Source: Comamonadaceae bacterium
Lineage (GTDB): Bacteria; Pseudomonadota; Gammaproteobacteria; Burkholderiales; Burkholderiaceae_C
Direction: 5' to 3'
Assembly: GCA_947454695.1 (NCBI GenBank)
Contig: CANGMW010000079.1
Span: 1-10,091, forward strand
DNA length: 10,091 bases
How positions within the stretch are numbered: position 1 is the stretch's first letter; every line of letters begins with the position of its first letter. This document shows positions 1-7,854 of this stretch, piece by piece. The translations under genes and the position numbers were made by a program. The notes under the pieces are model-generated. The model searched no databases and was not told where the DNA came from. It saw nothing but the letters and a program-made list of their open reading frames with translations.

Positions 1-2141
1 ACGTGAGCTTGCATCAGGTTCACCTGACTGCGGGTGTCGAACTGCACACCACCCTTGATAACGGCTACGACATCTACGCGACTAACGCGCAAGTGTTGAT
101 CACGGCCGGTGGTGATTTGTTTGTCAACGGCGACTACGGCGTGAACATCTCTCAGATGGACGTGACGGCTGGCATGGCAGTGCTCAACACGCTCGACAGC
201 CCGTACTTTGAAGGCCCGTACATGCCCGATGGCAGCACCAGCCTGATTGAGGTGCGTGTCCACGGTACGGTGGACTTGAACCACGCGCACATTGATGTCA
301 GCTTCGGTGGCAACATCCACGCGACGGACTTCAACATTTACCAGTCCACCATTTGGGGTGGCCGGTATGTGAACGTGGCTGACGCCAGCATCCAGGTGTC
401 GGCGGACACCATCACGGTCTCGGGCGATATCGCCATTGAGCAATCAACCATTCACACGGATGCGGTGGAGTACATCTACCAAAACCCGGTCTACACCACT
501 GATGGCGCGGATACGTACACGATCGACTACAACACGTTCTCGGATTGGGAACTCTCTGGGCAGCACCTCAAAGGTGTGGATCCTTTGTTGAGACTGATTG
601 GTGAAATTGAAATGACCCATGTTGAAGTGCTGGTCTCTGCTTACGGGGATGTGCGCGTCGGCGGCGATGTGGGTATCACACGTGGTGACCTCTCGACGGG
701 CGTTTTGCTGGACATGAACTACAACACGGTCGACGTCTATTCTGATTACTTCATCAGCATCGGCGGTGACGTGGGTATGCGACTCGATGGCGCCAGCGCC
801 GAAACCGTGCACAGCAGCAACTTGTCGGTGGTGATCTCTGCCTGGAATGATGACATCACCGCAGGGGGCGTTGACATCGGCGCGACCAATGTGTTGGCAG
901 ACCAGTTCGATTTCAACAACAACCAGATCCTGCTCAATGCGGGTCATGTTGAGTGGAACGACGACCACTACGATACCTATTACGCCAACATTGATGTGAC
1001 CAATGACATCGGGATGTTCGTGACCGCGACGGGCAACGATGCAACCGCGAGCTACATTCAGATCATCGACAACACCATTGAGATCAGTGCAACTGACAAT
1101 GTGTACGGCGGTTTGGTTGGTTTCATTGCCGACGTATCCACAGACCAGTTGGACATGCATAACAACGACACCACCATCCACGGCTACAACGTCTATATCG
1201 ACAGCTTAGTCAATGGCCTGGTGGGTGTGGACGGCGTCTTGAGCCAGGACAATGTCTACGGCAATGACGTTTTTGTGTACGGCAACGAGTCCTATGGTGA
1301 GGTCTCCATCGGCACCATGATCTTGGATGGAAACGACATTCAGGCCACGATCTGGAGCAACGGCATCACCATCGATGACCTGTTCCAGGTGAACGTTACT
1401 CAGGACCACATCAGCCTGTATGGCGAAGAGATCACGATTGGTGATTCGGCCAACTTGCTGTTCGGCACGCTGTACGACGACAACGCGGTCATTGACATGA
1501 TCGATTTGACCAAGAACTTTGTGCTCCAGCACCCGCACAGCACCGTGGGTGCAGACGATGGTTACGGCCCGCGCAGTTACTGGTGGACGGCTGATTTGTA
1601 TGTTGAGGAAAACAACGATCTGTTCATTCGTGACATCAAGCTGGACGGCTCGCAGGCCTTCATGACCTTTGATGCCAGCGCCGGCGCAACGGTCCACTAC
1701 GATGTGAACATCAGCGATCTGGGCGTGGCACGTAACAACGACAACGGCACCTTCGGTGCTGTCTACACTTGGGATGGTGAAAACAGCATTGACCACTACG
1801 AGCGGGGTGACTCACACGGTGCGCTCTCGCAGCAGTTTGATTTGCTGGACCTCTCCGGCTTAGGCATCACTGCAGCAAGCCAGCTGAACTACACCATCAC
1901 GCGTGGCCCGACCAACACCTTCAGGGCGGGCTACATTCAGGAAGTGGACTTCAGTTTGAAGGCCGATTCCTTAGGTACCCCGGATGTGGATCCGCACCTG
2001 GCCGCAGGCAGTACCGTGGTGTTCCATCTTTACAATGTCGTCTTGAATGGCAACCTGGGCTTGGATTTGACGTCAAATGCGACGACCAACGCCATGATCT
2101 GGCAAGACATTTACAAGTACAGCTTACACTTGGCGCCATGA
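1..2141 (+). CDS. Large repetitive beta-solenoid surface protein (adhesin-like), C-terminal part; 5' end outside the window
   Basis: The frame is open from the left edge (first full codon at base 3) to a TGA at 2139-2141 and gives 712 residues. The GTG at base 3 is unlikely to be the start: repeat sequence begins at once and there is no signal peptide. Residues about 5-500 alternate hydrophobic and polar residues in short strands with turns rich in Gly, Asp and Asn, such as VLITAGGDLFVNGD and VSAYGDVRVGGDVGI. This is typical of parallel beta-helix surface proteins. Residues about 505-712 are a different, non-repetitive C-terminal region with aromatic patches (YWWTADLY). The visible part has no cysteine, only five lysines and many Asp, which fits an exported protein. 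I find no RTX nonapeptide series, autotransporter barrel or LPxTG motif. A complete type I secretion system two genes downstream in the same operon makes this its likely substrate (inference). It could also be a filamentous-haemagglutinin-like protein exported another way. Family not identified. Confidence 0.75.
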   Translation, partial: VSLHQVHLTAGVELHTTLDNGYDIYATNAQVLITAGGDLFVNGDYGVNISQMDVTAGMAVLNTLDSPYFEGPYMPDGSTSLIEVRVHGTVDLNHAHIDVSFGGNIHATDFNIYQSTIWGGRYVNVADASIQVSADTITVSGDIAIEQSTIHTDAVEYIYQNPVYTTDGADTYTIDYNTFSDWELSGQHLKGVDPLLRLIGEIEMTHVEVLVSAYGDVRVGGDVGITRGDLSTGVLLDMNYNTVDVYSDYFISIGGDVGMRLDGASAETVHSSNLSVVISAWNDDITAGGVDIGATNVLADQFDFNNNQILLNAGHVEWNDDHYDTYYANIDVTNDIGMFVTATGNDATASYIQIIDNTIEISATDNVYGGLVGFIADVSTDQLDMHNNDTTIHGYNVYIDSLVNGLVGVDGVLSQDNVYGNDVFVYGNESYGEVSIGTMILDGNDIQATIWSNGITIDDLFQVNVTQDHISLYGEEITIGDSANLLFGTLYDDNAVIDMIDLTKNFVLQHPHSTVGADDGYGPRSYWWTADLYVEENNDLFIRDIKLDGSQAFMTFDASAGATVHYDVNISDLGVARNNDNGTFGAVYTWDGENSIDHYERGDSHGALSQQFDLLDLSGLGITAASQLNYTITRGPTNTFRAGYIQEVDFSLKADSLGTPDVDPHLAAGSTVVFHLYNVVLNGNLGLDLTSNATTNAMIWQDIYKYSLHLAP
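696..1475 (+). repeat. Degenerate tandem protein repeats in the adhesin-like protein
   Basis: Eight successive units can be laid out by eye in residues 232-491, beginning at residues 232, 266, 301, 348, 381, 415, 441 and 468. Their lengths are 34, 35, 47, 33, 34, 26, 27 and 24 residues. The core is an Asn-Asn or Asp-Asn turn, a strand such as NTIEISA, NQILLNA or NDVFVYG, a short turn, then a Gly-rich strand such as ISIGGDVGM, GGLVGFI or EVSIGTMI. Similar looser units occur earlier, for example NAQVLITAGGDLFVNG near residue 28 and VEVLVSAYGDVRVGGDVGI near residue 207. Similarity is mainly at protein level; the DNA copies have diverged. Unit boundaries are my judgement. Confidence 0.55.
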
Positions 2142-3160
2142 AATTGTTGATTTCCCTGCTCGGGGCACAGAGCGAAGCGGTCGCCCGTGCCATCGACTTA
2201 GGAAAACAACTCAGGGGTCGGGGGCATGCTCTGGACTACTTGGGGACTTTCACCCAAGCCGATATGGCCGAGATTCAAGCGCAGGGCGCCTCGGCCATTC
2301 ATCAGATTGGCGCTGAGCCTTACGACGCCTTGTTGGTGGCTTCCCTGGGCGGGCCTGATCGCCTGACCCAGCTGGCCCGTCGCATGCCGACGGTGCTGCT
2401 GGTGCAGGAGAGCATGCTCGACCTGATGTCGCTCAAAGGTGATTTCGTTCACTGGGTGTCGCTGTTCCGTGCGGCGCGCGGCATTGTCTTCATGACAGAG
2501 CAGCAGCGCGACAAGGTGTTTGCGTCGTTCATCACCGGGCTGGATACTGCACGCATCGTGACCATGGGTTGTGGTGCACCCGCCGAGGCCTTTGCGCCCC
2601 GGGCAGGCAAACCCAAGGAATTCTTTGGCATTGCCATGAGTGCACCGGTGGTGGCTTCCAAGCACCAGCAGGACTTGATTTCTGCCGGCGAGCGACTGCG
2701 CGAGTTCAACCTTATTTTCACGTTTATCGGCAACAACAGCCAAATGGCGAGTTTGCCCGAGGGCATCCGAAAGATTGTTGAACGCCACCCTGAGCGGTAT
2801 GTATTTACCGGGGCGAAAACCGGCTCTGAAACGCTGCAATTACTGCGGGATAACGACTTATACTGTCATACCTCATCAGACGAGGGTTGGTCCCAAGCTG
2901 TGATTAATTCCGCAGCCATCGGCCTGCCACTGATGCTCAGTGAGATCGATGCCTTTGCCGGCACTTGGATTAACGGTGTCAATTGTTTGAAATTCCCGAT
3001 TGGCAAGCCGGATTTTCTGGCTTCGAGCCTGCGCATGCTCTTGCAGGACGATGTCTTGCGCGCCAGCCTGGGAACCGCAGCGCAGGGTACGGCTCGGCGT
3101 TATTCAGCCGACCGCTACACCTCGGTCGTCACTCAGCTTCTCGAAAGCACAAAAAAATGA
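2138..3160 (+). CDS. GT-B-fold glycosyltransferase (GT4/GT1-like)
   Basis: The gene encodes a 340-residue cytoplasmic protein that probably transfers a sugar from a nucleotide-sugar donor. The N-terminal half begins with a Rossmann-like strand (MKLLISLLGA) and a helix. The C-terminal half has the order expected of GT-B enzymes: a strand ending FTFIGNN (about 194-200), RYVFTG (220-224), then SSDEGWSQAVINSAAIGLPL (246-265), which corresponds to the donor-site EX7E region. The first Glu is E249, but the second position is Asn (N257). The segment continues into INGVNCLKFP (278-287), matching the 'NGxNGxLxP' part of GT4 proteins. The ATG at 2138 overlaps the stop of the upstream gene as ATGA. No good Shine-Dalgarno precedes it, so it is probably translated by coupling to that gene. 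Its place between the surface protein and its exporter suggests glycosylation of the protein or of a co-exported glycan (inference). Sugar and acceptor are unknown. Confidence 0.8.
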   Translation: MKLLISLLGAQSEAVARAIDLGKQLRGRGHALDYLGTFTQADMAEIQAQGASAIHQIGAEPYDALLVASLGGPDRLTQLARRMPTVLLVQESMLDLMSLKGDFVHWVSLFRAARGIVFMTEQQRDKVFASFITGLDTARIVTMGCGAPAEAFAPRAGKPKEFFGIAMSAPVVASKHQQDLISAGERLREFNLIFTFIGNNSQMASLPEGIRKIVERHPERYVFTGAKTGSETLQLLRDNDLYCHTSSDEGWSQAVINSAAIGLPLMLSEIDAFAGTWINGVNCLKFPIGKPDFLASSLRMLLQDDVLRASLGTAAQGTARRYSADRYTSVVTQLLESTKK

Positions 3161-4449
3161 ACGTATTAAAAAAATTCGTCCTGGTTCTGGCCGGGGCGTG
3201 GTTGACCACGCCCGTGTATTCACAGGCTTTGCAGTTCAAAGATGTTGCCGCACTGGCGGTGGCCAACAGTCCTTCCATCAAAGCCCGAGAGCGCGATTTG
3301 GAAGCGGCCAACAGTGCACTGAGTGGCGCTGAGTGGCTGCGCTACCCCAGTGCAACGGTGACCTTGGCGTCTCAGCCCTCAGGCAGTGATGGCAAATCAT
3401 TGCCCACGGGTGAAGGCTCCCAGTCGTCCATGTTGCGAGTGGAGCAGACGGTGTATGCCTGGGGTGGTATTGAGGCACGGGTGCGCACGTCTTCCTTGCA
3501 ACGCGATGTGGCGGCCTTCACTGTGCAATCCGAAACCAATACGGTCTTGGACCGCGTGATCACCGCGTTTGGCCAGTTGCAACAAGCCCAAGAGCGCATT
3601 GTGATTCAGCAAGATTCAGTCAAGCGGCTCAAGGAATACGACGCGATGATGGCGCGCCGTTTTGCGACTCAGATTGGTTCGCGCAATGACGTGGCACTGG
3701 TCACTTCGCGCTTGCGCCAAGCAGAATCCGACGTGGTGCAGTCGCGGGCTTTGCGTGACCGTGCGCGTGCAGCGCTGGAAGAAATCACCGGCAGCGCTAT
3801 TCCTGCGGTGCAGTCGCAAAAACCGTTTGCTTTGAATTTCAACTCACTCGACGCTTTGCAGTTGACGGTACTGGATGCGGCGGTGGAATTGCGCAGCGCC
3901 CGTTTACAGCGCGACATTGCCGAGGCGCAGGTGGATCAGCGTACGGCCGATATCTTCCCCAAATTGCTGGCACGGCTGGAGCGGATTCATACCGCCAGCT
4001 CCAATGTTCCCTCTGTGGACTACACGCAGGCCTATTTGGTGATCGAGGGCACGCTGGGCAACGGTCTGGCGCAGGTCGAAGGCGTGCGCGAGAGCGCAGC
4101 CAAAGTCTTGTCTGCGGAGCAACAAGTTGAAGTGGCGCGTCGCAGCTTGTTGCAGACTGCCAGCTCGGCTTGGACCGACTACAAGTCGTTGGAGGAACAG
4201 TTGCCCAACCTCAAAGAAATCACCCAACAAAACGAAGAAATCGTGGAATCGTTCTTGCGTCAGTACATTGCCGGTAAAAAATCATGGCTTGAAGTGCTCA
4301 ACCAGGAGCGAGAATTGACGCAAAGCAGACTCTCCCTTGTGGACTCCTACACTTCTGCGATCAGCACGGCCAACCGGATTCTTCGGCTGGCCGGGCAACT
4401 CATGCCTGCGGCCCCGCAGCCTGCAGCTAACCTGGATACTTCTAAATGA
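3157..4449 (+). CDS. TolC-family outer-membrane channel of a type I secretion system
   Basis: This 430-residue protein is the usual length for the TolC/LapE family. The start chosen is the ATG at 3157, followed directly by a classical signal peptide: MNVLKK, a hydrophobic core FVLVLAGAWLTT, and a likely cleavage after VYS (residue 22). The same frame is open further upstream, but that would bury the signal peptide and overlap the previous gene by more than 170 bases. The mature protein has the two-fold repeat of long helices with Ala, Gln, Arg and Glu heptads (about 103-210 and 305-412). The C-terminal repeat carries the family hallmark YIAGKKSWLEVLNQERELTQ (370-389), followed by SRLSLVDS. 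It would form the trimeric outer-membrane and periplasmic tunnel joined to the HlyD-like adaptor. It overlaps the upstream glycosyltransferase and the downstream ABC gene by ATGA on each side. Confidence 0.93.
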   Translation: MNVLKKFVLVLAGAWLTTPVYSQALQFKDVAALAVANSPSIKARERDLEAANSALSGAEWLRYPSATVTLASQPSGSDGKSLPTGEGSQSSMLRVEQTVYAWGGIEARVRTSSLQRDVAAFTVQSETNTVLDRVITAFGQLQQAQERIVIQQDSVKRLKEYDAMMARRFATQIGSRNDVALVTSRLRQAESDVVQSRALRDRARAALEEITGSAIPAVQSQKPFALNFNSLDALQLTVLDAAVELRSARLQRDIAEAQVDQRTADIFPKLLARLERIHTASSNVPSVDYTQAYLVIEGTLGNGLAQVEGVRESAAKVLSAEQQVEVARRSLLQTASSAWTDYKSLEEQLPNLKEITQQNEEIVESFLRQYIAGKKSWLEVLNQERELTQSRLSLVDSYTSAISTANRILRLAGQLMPAAPQPAANLDTSK

Positions 4450-6677
4450 CCATGACTCAGAACCCTGAGCACGACGGGCGTATTGACCCCAGCGCTGAGG
4501 CTGAGGAGCCGGCGCCGATCCACGAAGACTTAGAACTTGCTTCGTTGTTGTCGCGCCTGGCTGCATTGCAAGGCGAGGCCGTCGGCAAGGTGCCACTGAT
4601 CATGACGCAGTCGGGTGCGCAGGGTGCCGAGATTGCGGCCATGCAGCGCCCTCAACGGGCCTGCGAAATTTGGCTCGCTGTTTTCCCCGCAGGTAAGGCG
4701 ATCAAACTCGCCGACGGACCGAACGCGGACCAGATGCCCACGCTGTGGGTGTCACCGGATGAGTCGCGTGTTCTGATTCTGACCGGGCGTCTGACATCCG
4801 GCGCCTACCAGGCCTTGGACGCACAAGGCAAGCCGCTTCAGTTGACCCCGGAAGAAGGGCGTGAGGGCGTTCACCTGTGGCTGAGCGTCGTGGCTGAAAC
4901 GCAGCACCTGTATGGCAAGACGCCGCAAACTGCGCGTGACTGGTTCCGTTACGCGCTGCTCAAGCGCAAAACTATTTTCATCGAGGCGGCGCTGGCTACT
5001 GCCTTCATCAATATTTTGGCGCTGGGCAGCTCCTTGTATTCGATGAACATCTATGACCGCGTCGTGCCCTCGCGCACGTCGTCTACCCTGTGGGTGCTGA
5101 GTATCGGCGTGATTCTGGCCTATGTGTTTGACTTTGTGATCAAGCATGTGCGCGCCAAATTTGTGGAAACGGCTTGCAGGGGCATTGACAACGAGTTGTC
5201 CAGCGTCTTCTTTGACAAGATGCTCAACATCCGCATGGACAAACGCCCCGCCGCGGTAGGTACTTTTGCCTCGCAGATCCGCCAGTTCGAGACGGTGCGC
5301 AATGTGCTGACCTCCACCACCATGTTTGTGATGGCCGATGCGCCGTTTTCTTTGCTGTTCATTGCCGTCATTGCGGTGATCGCGGGGCCCATCGCCATCA
5401 TCCCCTTGATGCTGTTGCCGCTCACGATAGCGGCAGCGTTTATTTCTAAAGAGCGGTTCAACCGACTGGCGCGCGACAAAGTGGAAGAGTCCAATGCGCG
5501 CAACGGCTTGCTGGTGGAGGTGATCTCCGGCATTGAATCGGTCAAAGCGGCGCAGGGTGGCTGGAAGTTTTCACGCCGCTGGGAGCGTCTTAACACGTCG
5601 CTGGCCAACAATGACTTGACGACCCGCCTGCATTCAATGACGCTGATGTCCACCGTGCAGATGATTCAGCAGCTGCTGTTCATTGCCATCATGGTGGCCG
5701 GGGTCTATGCCATTCATGATGGCACGCTGACCACCGGTTCGTTGATTGCCTGCACCATCATTGGCTCACGCGCCCTGGCGCCTGCAGCCGCACTCACGGG
5801 CATTGTGTCCCAGTGGCAAGGCGCTATGGCCGCGCTAGAGGTGCTCGAGCGCATCATGGTGCTGCCCACGGACAACGCCAGCGGGCAGCGGGCCATCATT
5901 CCGGAAACCTGTGCCGGCAACCTGCTGTTGGAAGATGTGAAATTTACCTATGGCCCCAACATCCCCGCCAGCATTGAATTGACCCGAGCCGCATTTGCGC
6001 CGGGCGAGCGTGTGGTGATCATGGGGGCCTCAGGCTCAGGCAAATCGACCTTGCTCAAAGTGGCGTCGGGCTTGTTTGTGCCGAATGAAGGCAAAGTGTC
6101 TTTGGACGGCATTGACATGCAGCACCTGGCCTCAGGCTTTGTGCGCGAACAAATTGGCTACTTGCCCCAAGACGTTTGGTTGTTTGAAGGCACCCTGCGT
6201 GAGAACATCATCGTCGGCTTGCCCTCACCCAGCGACGCGCAAATTTTGCGCGCCGCCGAGCTGACCGGTTTGATCGCCGTCATCCGCAACCACCCCATGG
6301 GATTGGCCTTGCCCATCACCGAGGGCGGGCGTGGTTTGTCGGTGGGGCAGCGCCAATTGGTGGGACTCACCCGTTTGCTGATTGCCCAGCCCAAGATCAT
6401 GCTGCTCGATGAGCCCACTGCGGCCTTGGACAACCGTCTTGAGAATTACGTCGTGAATTCCATCACGTCGCACATTGCCAAAGACTCGCTGTTTGTGCTG
6501 GTCACGCACAAGGTGGAGTTGCTGCGTTATGCCTCGCGCGTCATCATTGTGGACAAGGGCAAGATCGTGATCGATGGCCCGCGGGACCAGGTGGTTGAAG
6601 GCCTTAAAGGCAAGTTGGCAGCGCAGCAAGCAGAAGCCTCGCGTGCAAATGAAAAATTGACAGGGGGCCAATCATGA
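4446..6677 (+). CDS. Type I secretion permease/ATPase, LapB/LssB-like ABC exporter
   Basis: This 743-residue inner-membrane ABC transporter fuses the membrane and ATPase domains and would power export of the substrate. Residues 1-165 are a soluble N-terminal region in the place of a C39 peptidase domain. It lacks a recognisable catalytic Cys box, so it is probably a non-cleaving C39-like docking domain. Hydrophobic segments lie near 177-200, 214-232, 293-314, 316-334, 406-423 and 429-450. The segment after the first, YSMNIYDRVVPS (198-209), is characteristic of type I secretion exporters. The nucleotide-binding domain is complete: Walker A GASGSGKST (527-535), Q-loop Gln575, ABC signature LSVGQRQ (631-637), Walker B IMLLDEP (651-657), D-loop LD (661-662) and switch His688. 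The signature has Val where LSGGQ is usual. The ATG at 4446 overlaps the TolC stop; a second in-frame ATG at 4452 is possible. Its 3' end overlaps the adaptor gene. Confidence 0.94.
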   Translation: MTMTQNPEHDGRIDPSAEAEEPAPIHEDLELASLLSRLAALQGEAVGKVPLIMTQSGAQGAEIAAMQRPQRACEIWLAVFPAGKAIKLADGPNADQMPTLWVSPDESRVLILTGRLTSGAYQALDAQGKPLQLTPEEGREGVHLWLSVVAETQHLYGKTPQTARDWFRYALLKRKTIFIEAALATAFINILALGSSLYSMNIYDRVVPSRTSSTLWVLSIGVILAYVFDFVIKHVRAKFVETACRGIDNELSSVFFDKMLNIRMDKRPAAVGTFASQIRQFETVRNVLTSTTMFVMADAPFSLLFIAVIAVIAGPIAIIPLMLLPLTIAAAFISKERFNRLARDKVEESNARNGLLVEVISGIESVKAAQGGWKFSRRWERLNTSLANNDLTTRLHSMTLMSTVQMIQQLLFIAIMVAGVYAIHDGTLTTGSLIACTIIGSRALAPAAALTGIVSQWQGAMAALEVLERIMVLPTDNASGQRAIIPETCAGNLLLEDVKFTYGPNIPASIELTRAAFAPGERVVIMGASGSGKSTLLKVASGLFVPNEGKVSLDGIDMQHLASGFVREQIGYLPQDVWLFEGTLRENIIVGLPSPSDAQILRAAELTGLIAVIRNHPMGLALPITEGGRGLSVGQRQLVGLTRLLIAQPKIMLLDEPTAALDNRLENYVVNSITSHIAKDSLFVLVTHKVELLRYASRVIIVDKGKIVIDGPRDQVVEGLKGKLAAQQAEASRANEKLTGGQS
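6662..6667 (+). promoter_or_regulatory. Ribosome binding site for the HlyD-like adaptor gene
   Basis: AGGGGG lies six bases before the ATG at 6674 and nine before the second ATG at 6677. It sits inside the end of the ABC gene. It is the strongest Shine-Dalgarno among the four ATGA-coupled junctions, so this gene may also be initiated independently. Confidence 0.55.
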
Positions 6678-7849
6678 TGGGTCGCAAAGATGCAAAGGAC
6701 CACAGCCTGGTTTCCGGGCGTTGGGTCATGTGGACCATGTCCGCGTGCGTGGCCGTGTTTGTGGTGTGGGCTTATTTCAGTGAGCTCGACCAGGTCACCC
6801 GCGCACAGGGGCAGGTGGTGTCGAGTTCGCGCACACAGATCATTCAGTCACTGGACGGCGGCATCATCGAAAACCTGGCGGTCAAGGAAGGCATGCCTGT
6901 GAAAGCCGGGCAGTTGCTCGTTCAGTTTTCTGCTGCACGCGCCGAAGCTGCTTGGCGTGAGACCCGCGCTAAAGCCGCCGCTTTAAGCGCTTCGGTCACG
7001 CGACTGCGCGCCGAGGTGTTTGATGAGCCCCTCAAATTTGACAGCCTGGTAAAGGCCCACCCCAGTTTTGCTGCCAATCAGAAAGAGCTTTACACCAAAC
7101 GCCGCAAAGCCTTGAACCAGGAGTTGCAGGTCTATGGCCAAGCCTTGAAGCTGGCCAACCAGGAGCTTGCTGCGACCGAGCCCTTGTTGGCCAAAGGCGA
7201 TGTGGGTTTGGCCGATGTGCTGCGCCTGCGCCGCCAGGTGGCTGATTTGGACGGACAGATCGTTAACCGCAAGAACAAATATTTCCAGGACTCTCAGACT
7301 GACTTGGCCAAGGCCCAGGAAGAACTGGCCTCGGTGATGCAAGCCCTGGAGCAACGAAAAATTCAGTTGGACAACTGCGAGATTCACGCGCCGCGCGCCG
7401 GCATCGTGAAGAACATCCGTTTCACCACCTTAGGCGCTGTGGTCAAGCCGGGTGAAGATATTTTGGAGCTCGTACCGGTGGACAGCGATTTGATTGTGGA
7501 GGCCAAAGTGCGGCCTTCCGACATTGGATTTATCCGCATTGGTATGCCAGCAGCGATCAAGATTGATGCTTTCGACTATTCCATTTTTGGTGCGTTGCAG
7601 GGTGAAGTGTTGTACATCAGCGCGGACACGCTCAAAGAAGAAGCCCGGGCTCAGCCGCAGGACAGCACCTATTACGTGGTTCGCGTTCGTTCCACCAGCA
7701 CGAGTCTGGTGGGTAAGAATGGCGAAAAAATGGAAGTCATTCCCGGCATGACCGCCTCCGTGGAAGTGCTCACCGGCAAGAAAACCATCTTCAACTATTT
7801 GGCCAAGCCTATTGTTAAAACCATGGGTGAGTCCATGAAAGAGCGCTGA
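6674..7849 (+). CDS. HlyD-family membrane fusion protein (periplasmic adaptor) of type I secretion
   Basis: This 391-residue protein bridges the ABC exporter and the TolC-like channel. A short cytoplasmic N-terminus is followed by one membrane segment (about 18-35, VMWTMSACVAVFVVWAYF). Then comes the first lipoyl-like half with AQGQVVSSSRTQIIQSLDGG (44-63) and VKEGMPVKAGQLLV (70-83). Residues about 88-230 are a helical hairpin rich in Ala, Gln, Lys and Glu. The second half begins at IHAPRAGIVKNI (237-248) and runs into the beta-barrel region with KVRPSDIGFIRIGMPAAIKI (278-297). The C-terminal IPGMTASVEVLTGKKTI (356-372) is the conserved HlyD-family end motif. Length and order match LapC/HlyD adaptors. 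The start is ATGATG; either Met is possible, and the first overlaps the ABC stop. Five bases separate it from the next gene. Confidence 0.94.
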   Translation: MMGRKDAKDHSLVSGRWVMWTMSACVAVFVVWAYFSELDQVTRAQGQVVSSSRTQIIQSLDGGIIENLAVKEGMPVKAGQLLVQFSAARAEAAWRETRAKAAALSASVTRLRAEVFDEPLKFDSLVKAHPSFAANQKELYTKRRKALNQELQVYGQALKLANQELAATEPLLAKGDVGLADVLRLRRQVADLDGQIVNRKNKYFQDSQTDLAKAQEELASVMQALEQRKIQLDNCEIHAPRAGIVKNIRFTTLGAVVKPGEDILELVPVDSDLIVEAKVRPSDIGFIRIGMPAAIKIDAFDYSIFGALQGEVLYISADTLKEEARAQPQDSTYYVVRVRSTSTSLVGKNGEKMEVIPGMTASVEVLTGKKTIFNYLAKPIVKTMGESMKER

Positions 7850-7854
7850 CAGGC

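Noticed and set aside
3..5. GTG at base 3 as the true start of the first gene
   Set aside because: There is no upstream sequence to hold a ribosome binding site, no signal sequence follows, and repeat-like sequence begins immediately. The gene almost certainly continues to the left.
444..1181. Long minus-strand open frame of 245 codons inside the surface-protein gene
   Set aside because: It is Val/Ile/His-rich with no domain-like pattern and lies wholly opposite a convincing repeat-coding frame. It is a by-product of the repetitive GAC/AAC/ATC codons on the plus strand.
2049..2075. RTX-like nonapeptide GNLGLDLTS near the C-terminus of the surface protein
   Set aside because: It is a single degenerate match lacking the second Gly and the large hydrophobic residue, with no neighbouring copies, so it does not support an RTX calcium roll.
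1..2138. N-glycosylation sequons (N-x-S/T) in the surface protein as evidence of glycosylation
   Set aside because: I count nine (N48, N273, N388, N428, N464, N569, N581, N629, N692), about what an Asn-, Ser- and Thr-rich protein of this size would have by chance, and neither transferase looks like an HMW1C-type enzyme.
2983..3156. Extension of the TolC-family protein upstream of 3157
   Set aside because: The extra residues read as out-of-frame translation of the glycosyltransferase gene and would hide the signal peptide that begins exactly at ATG 3157.
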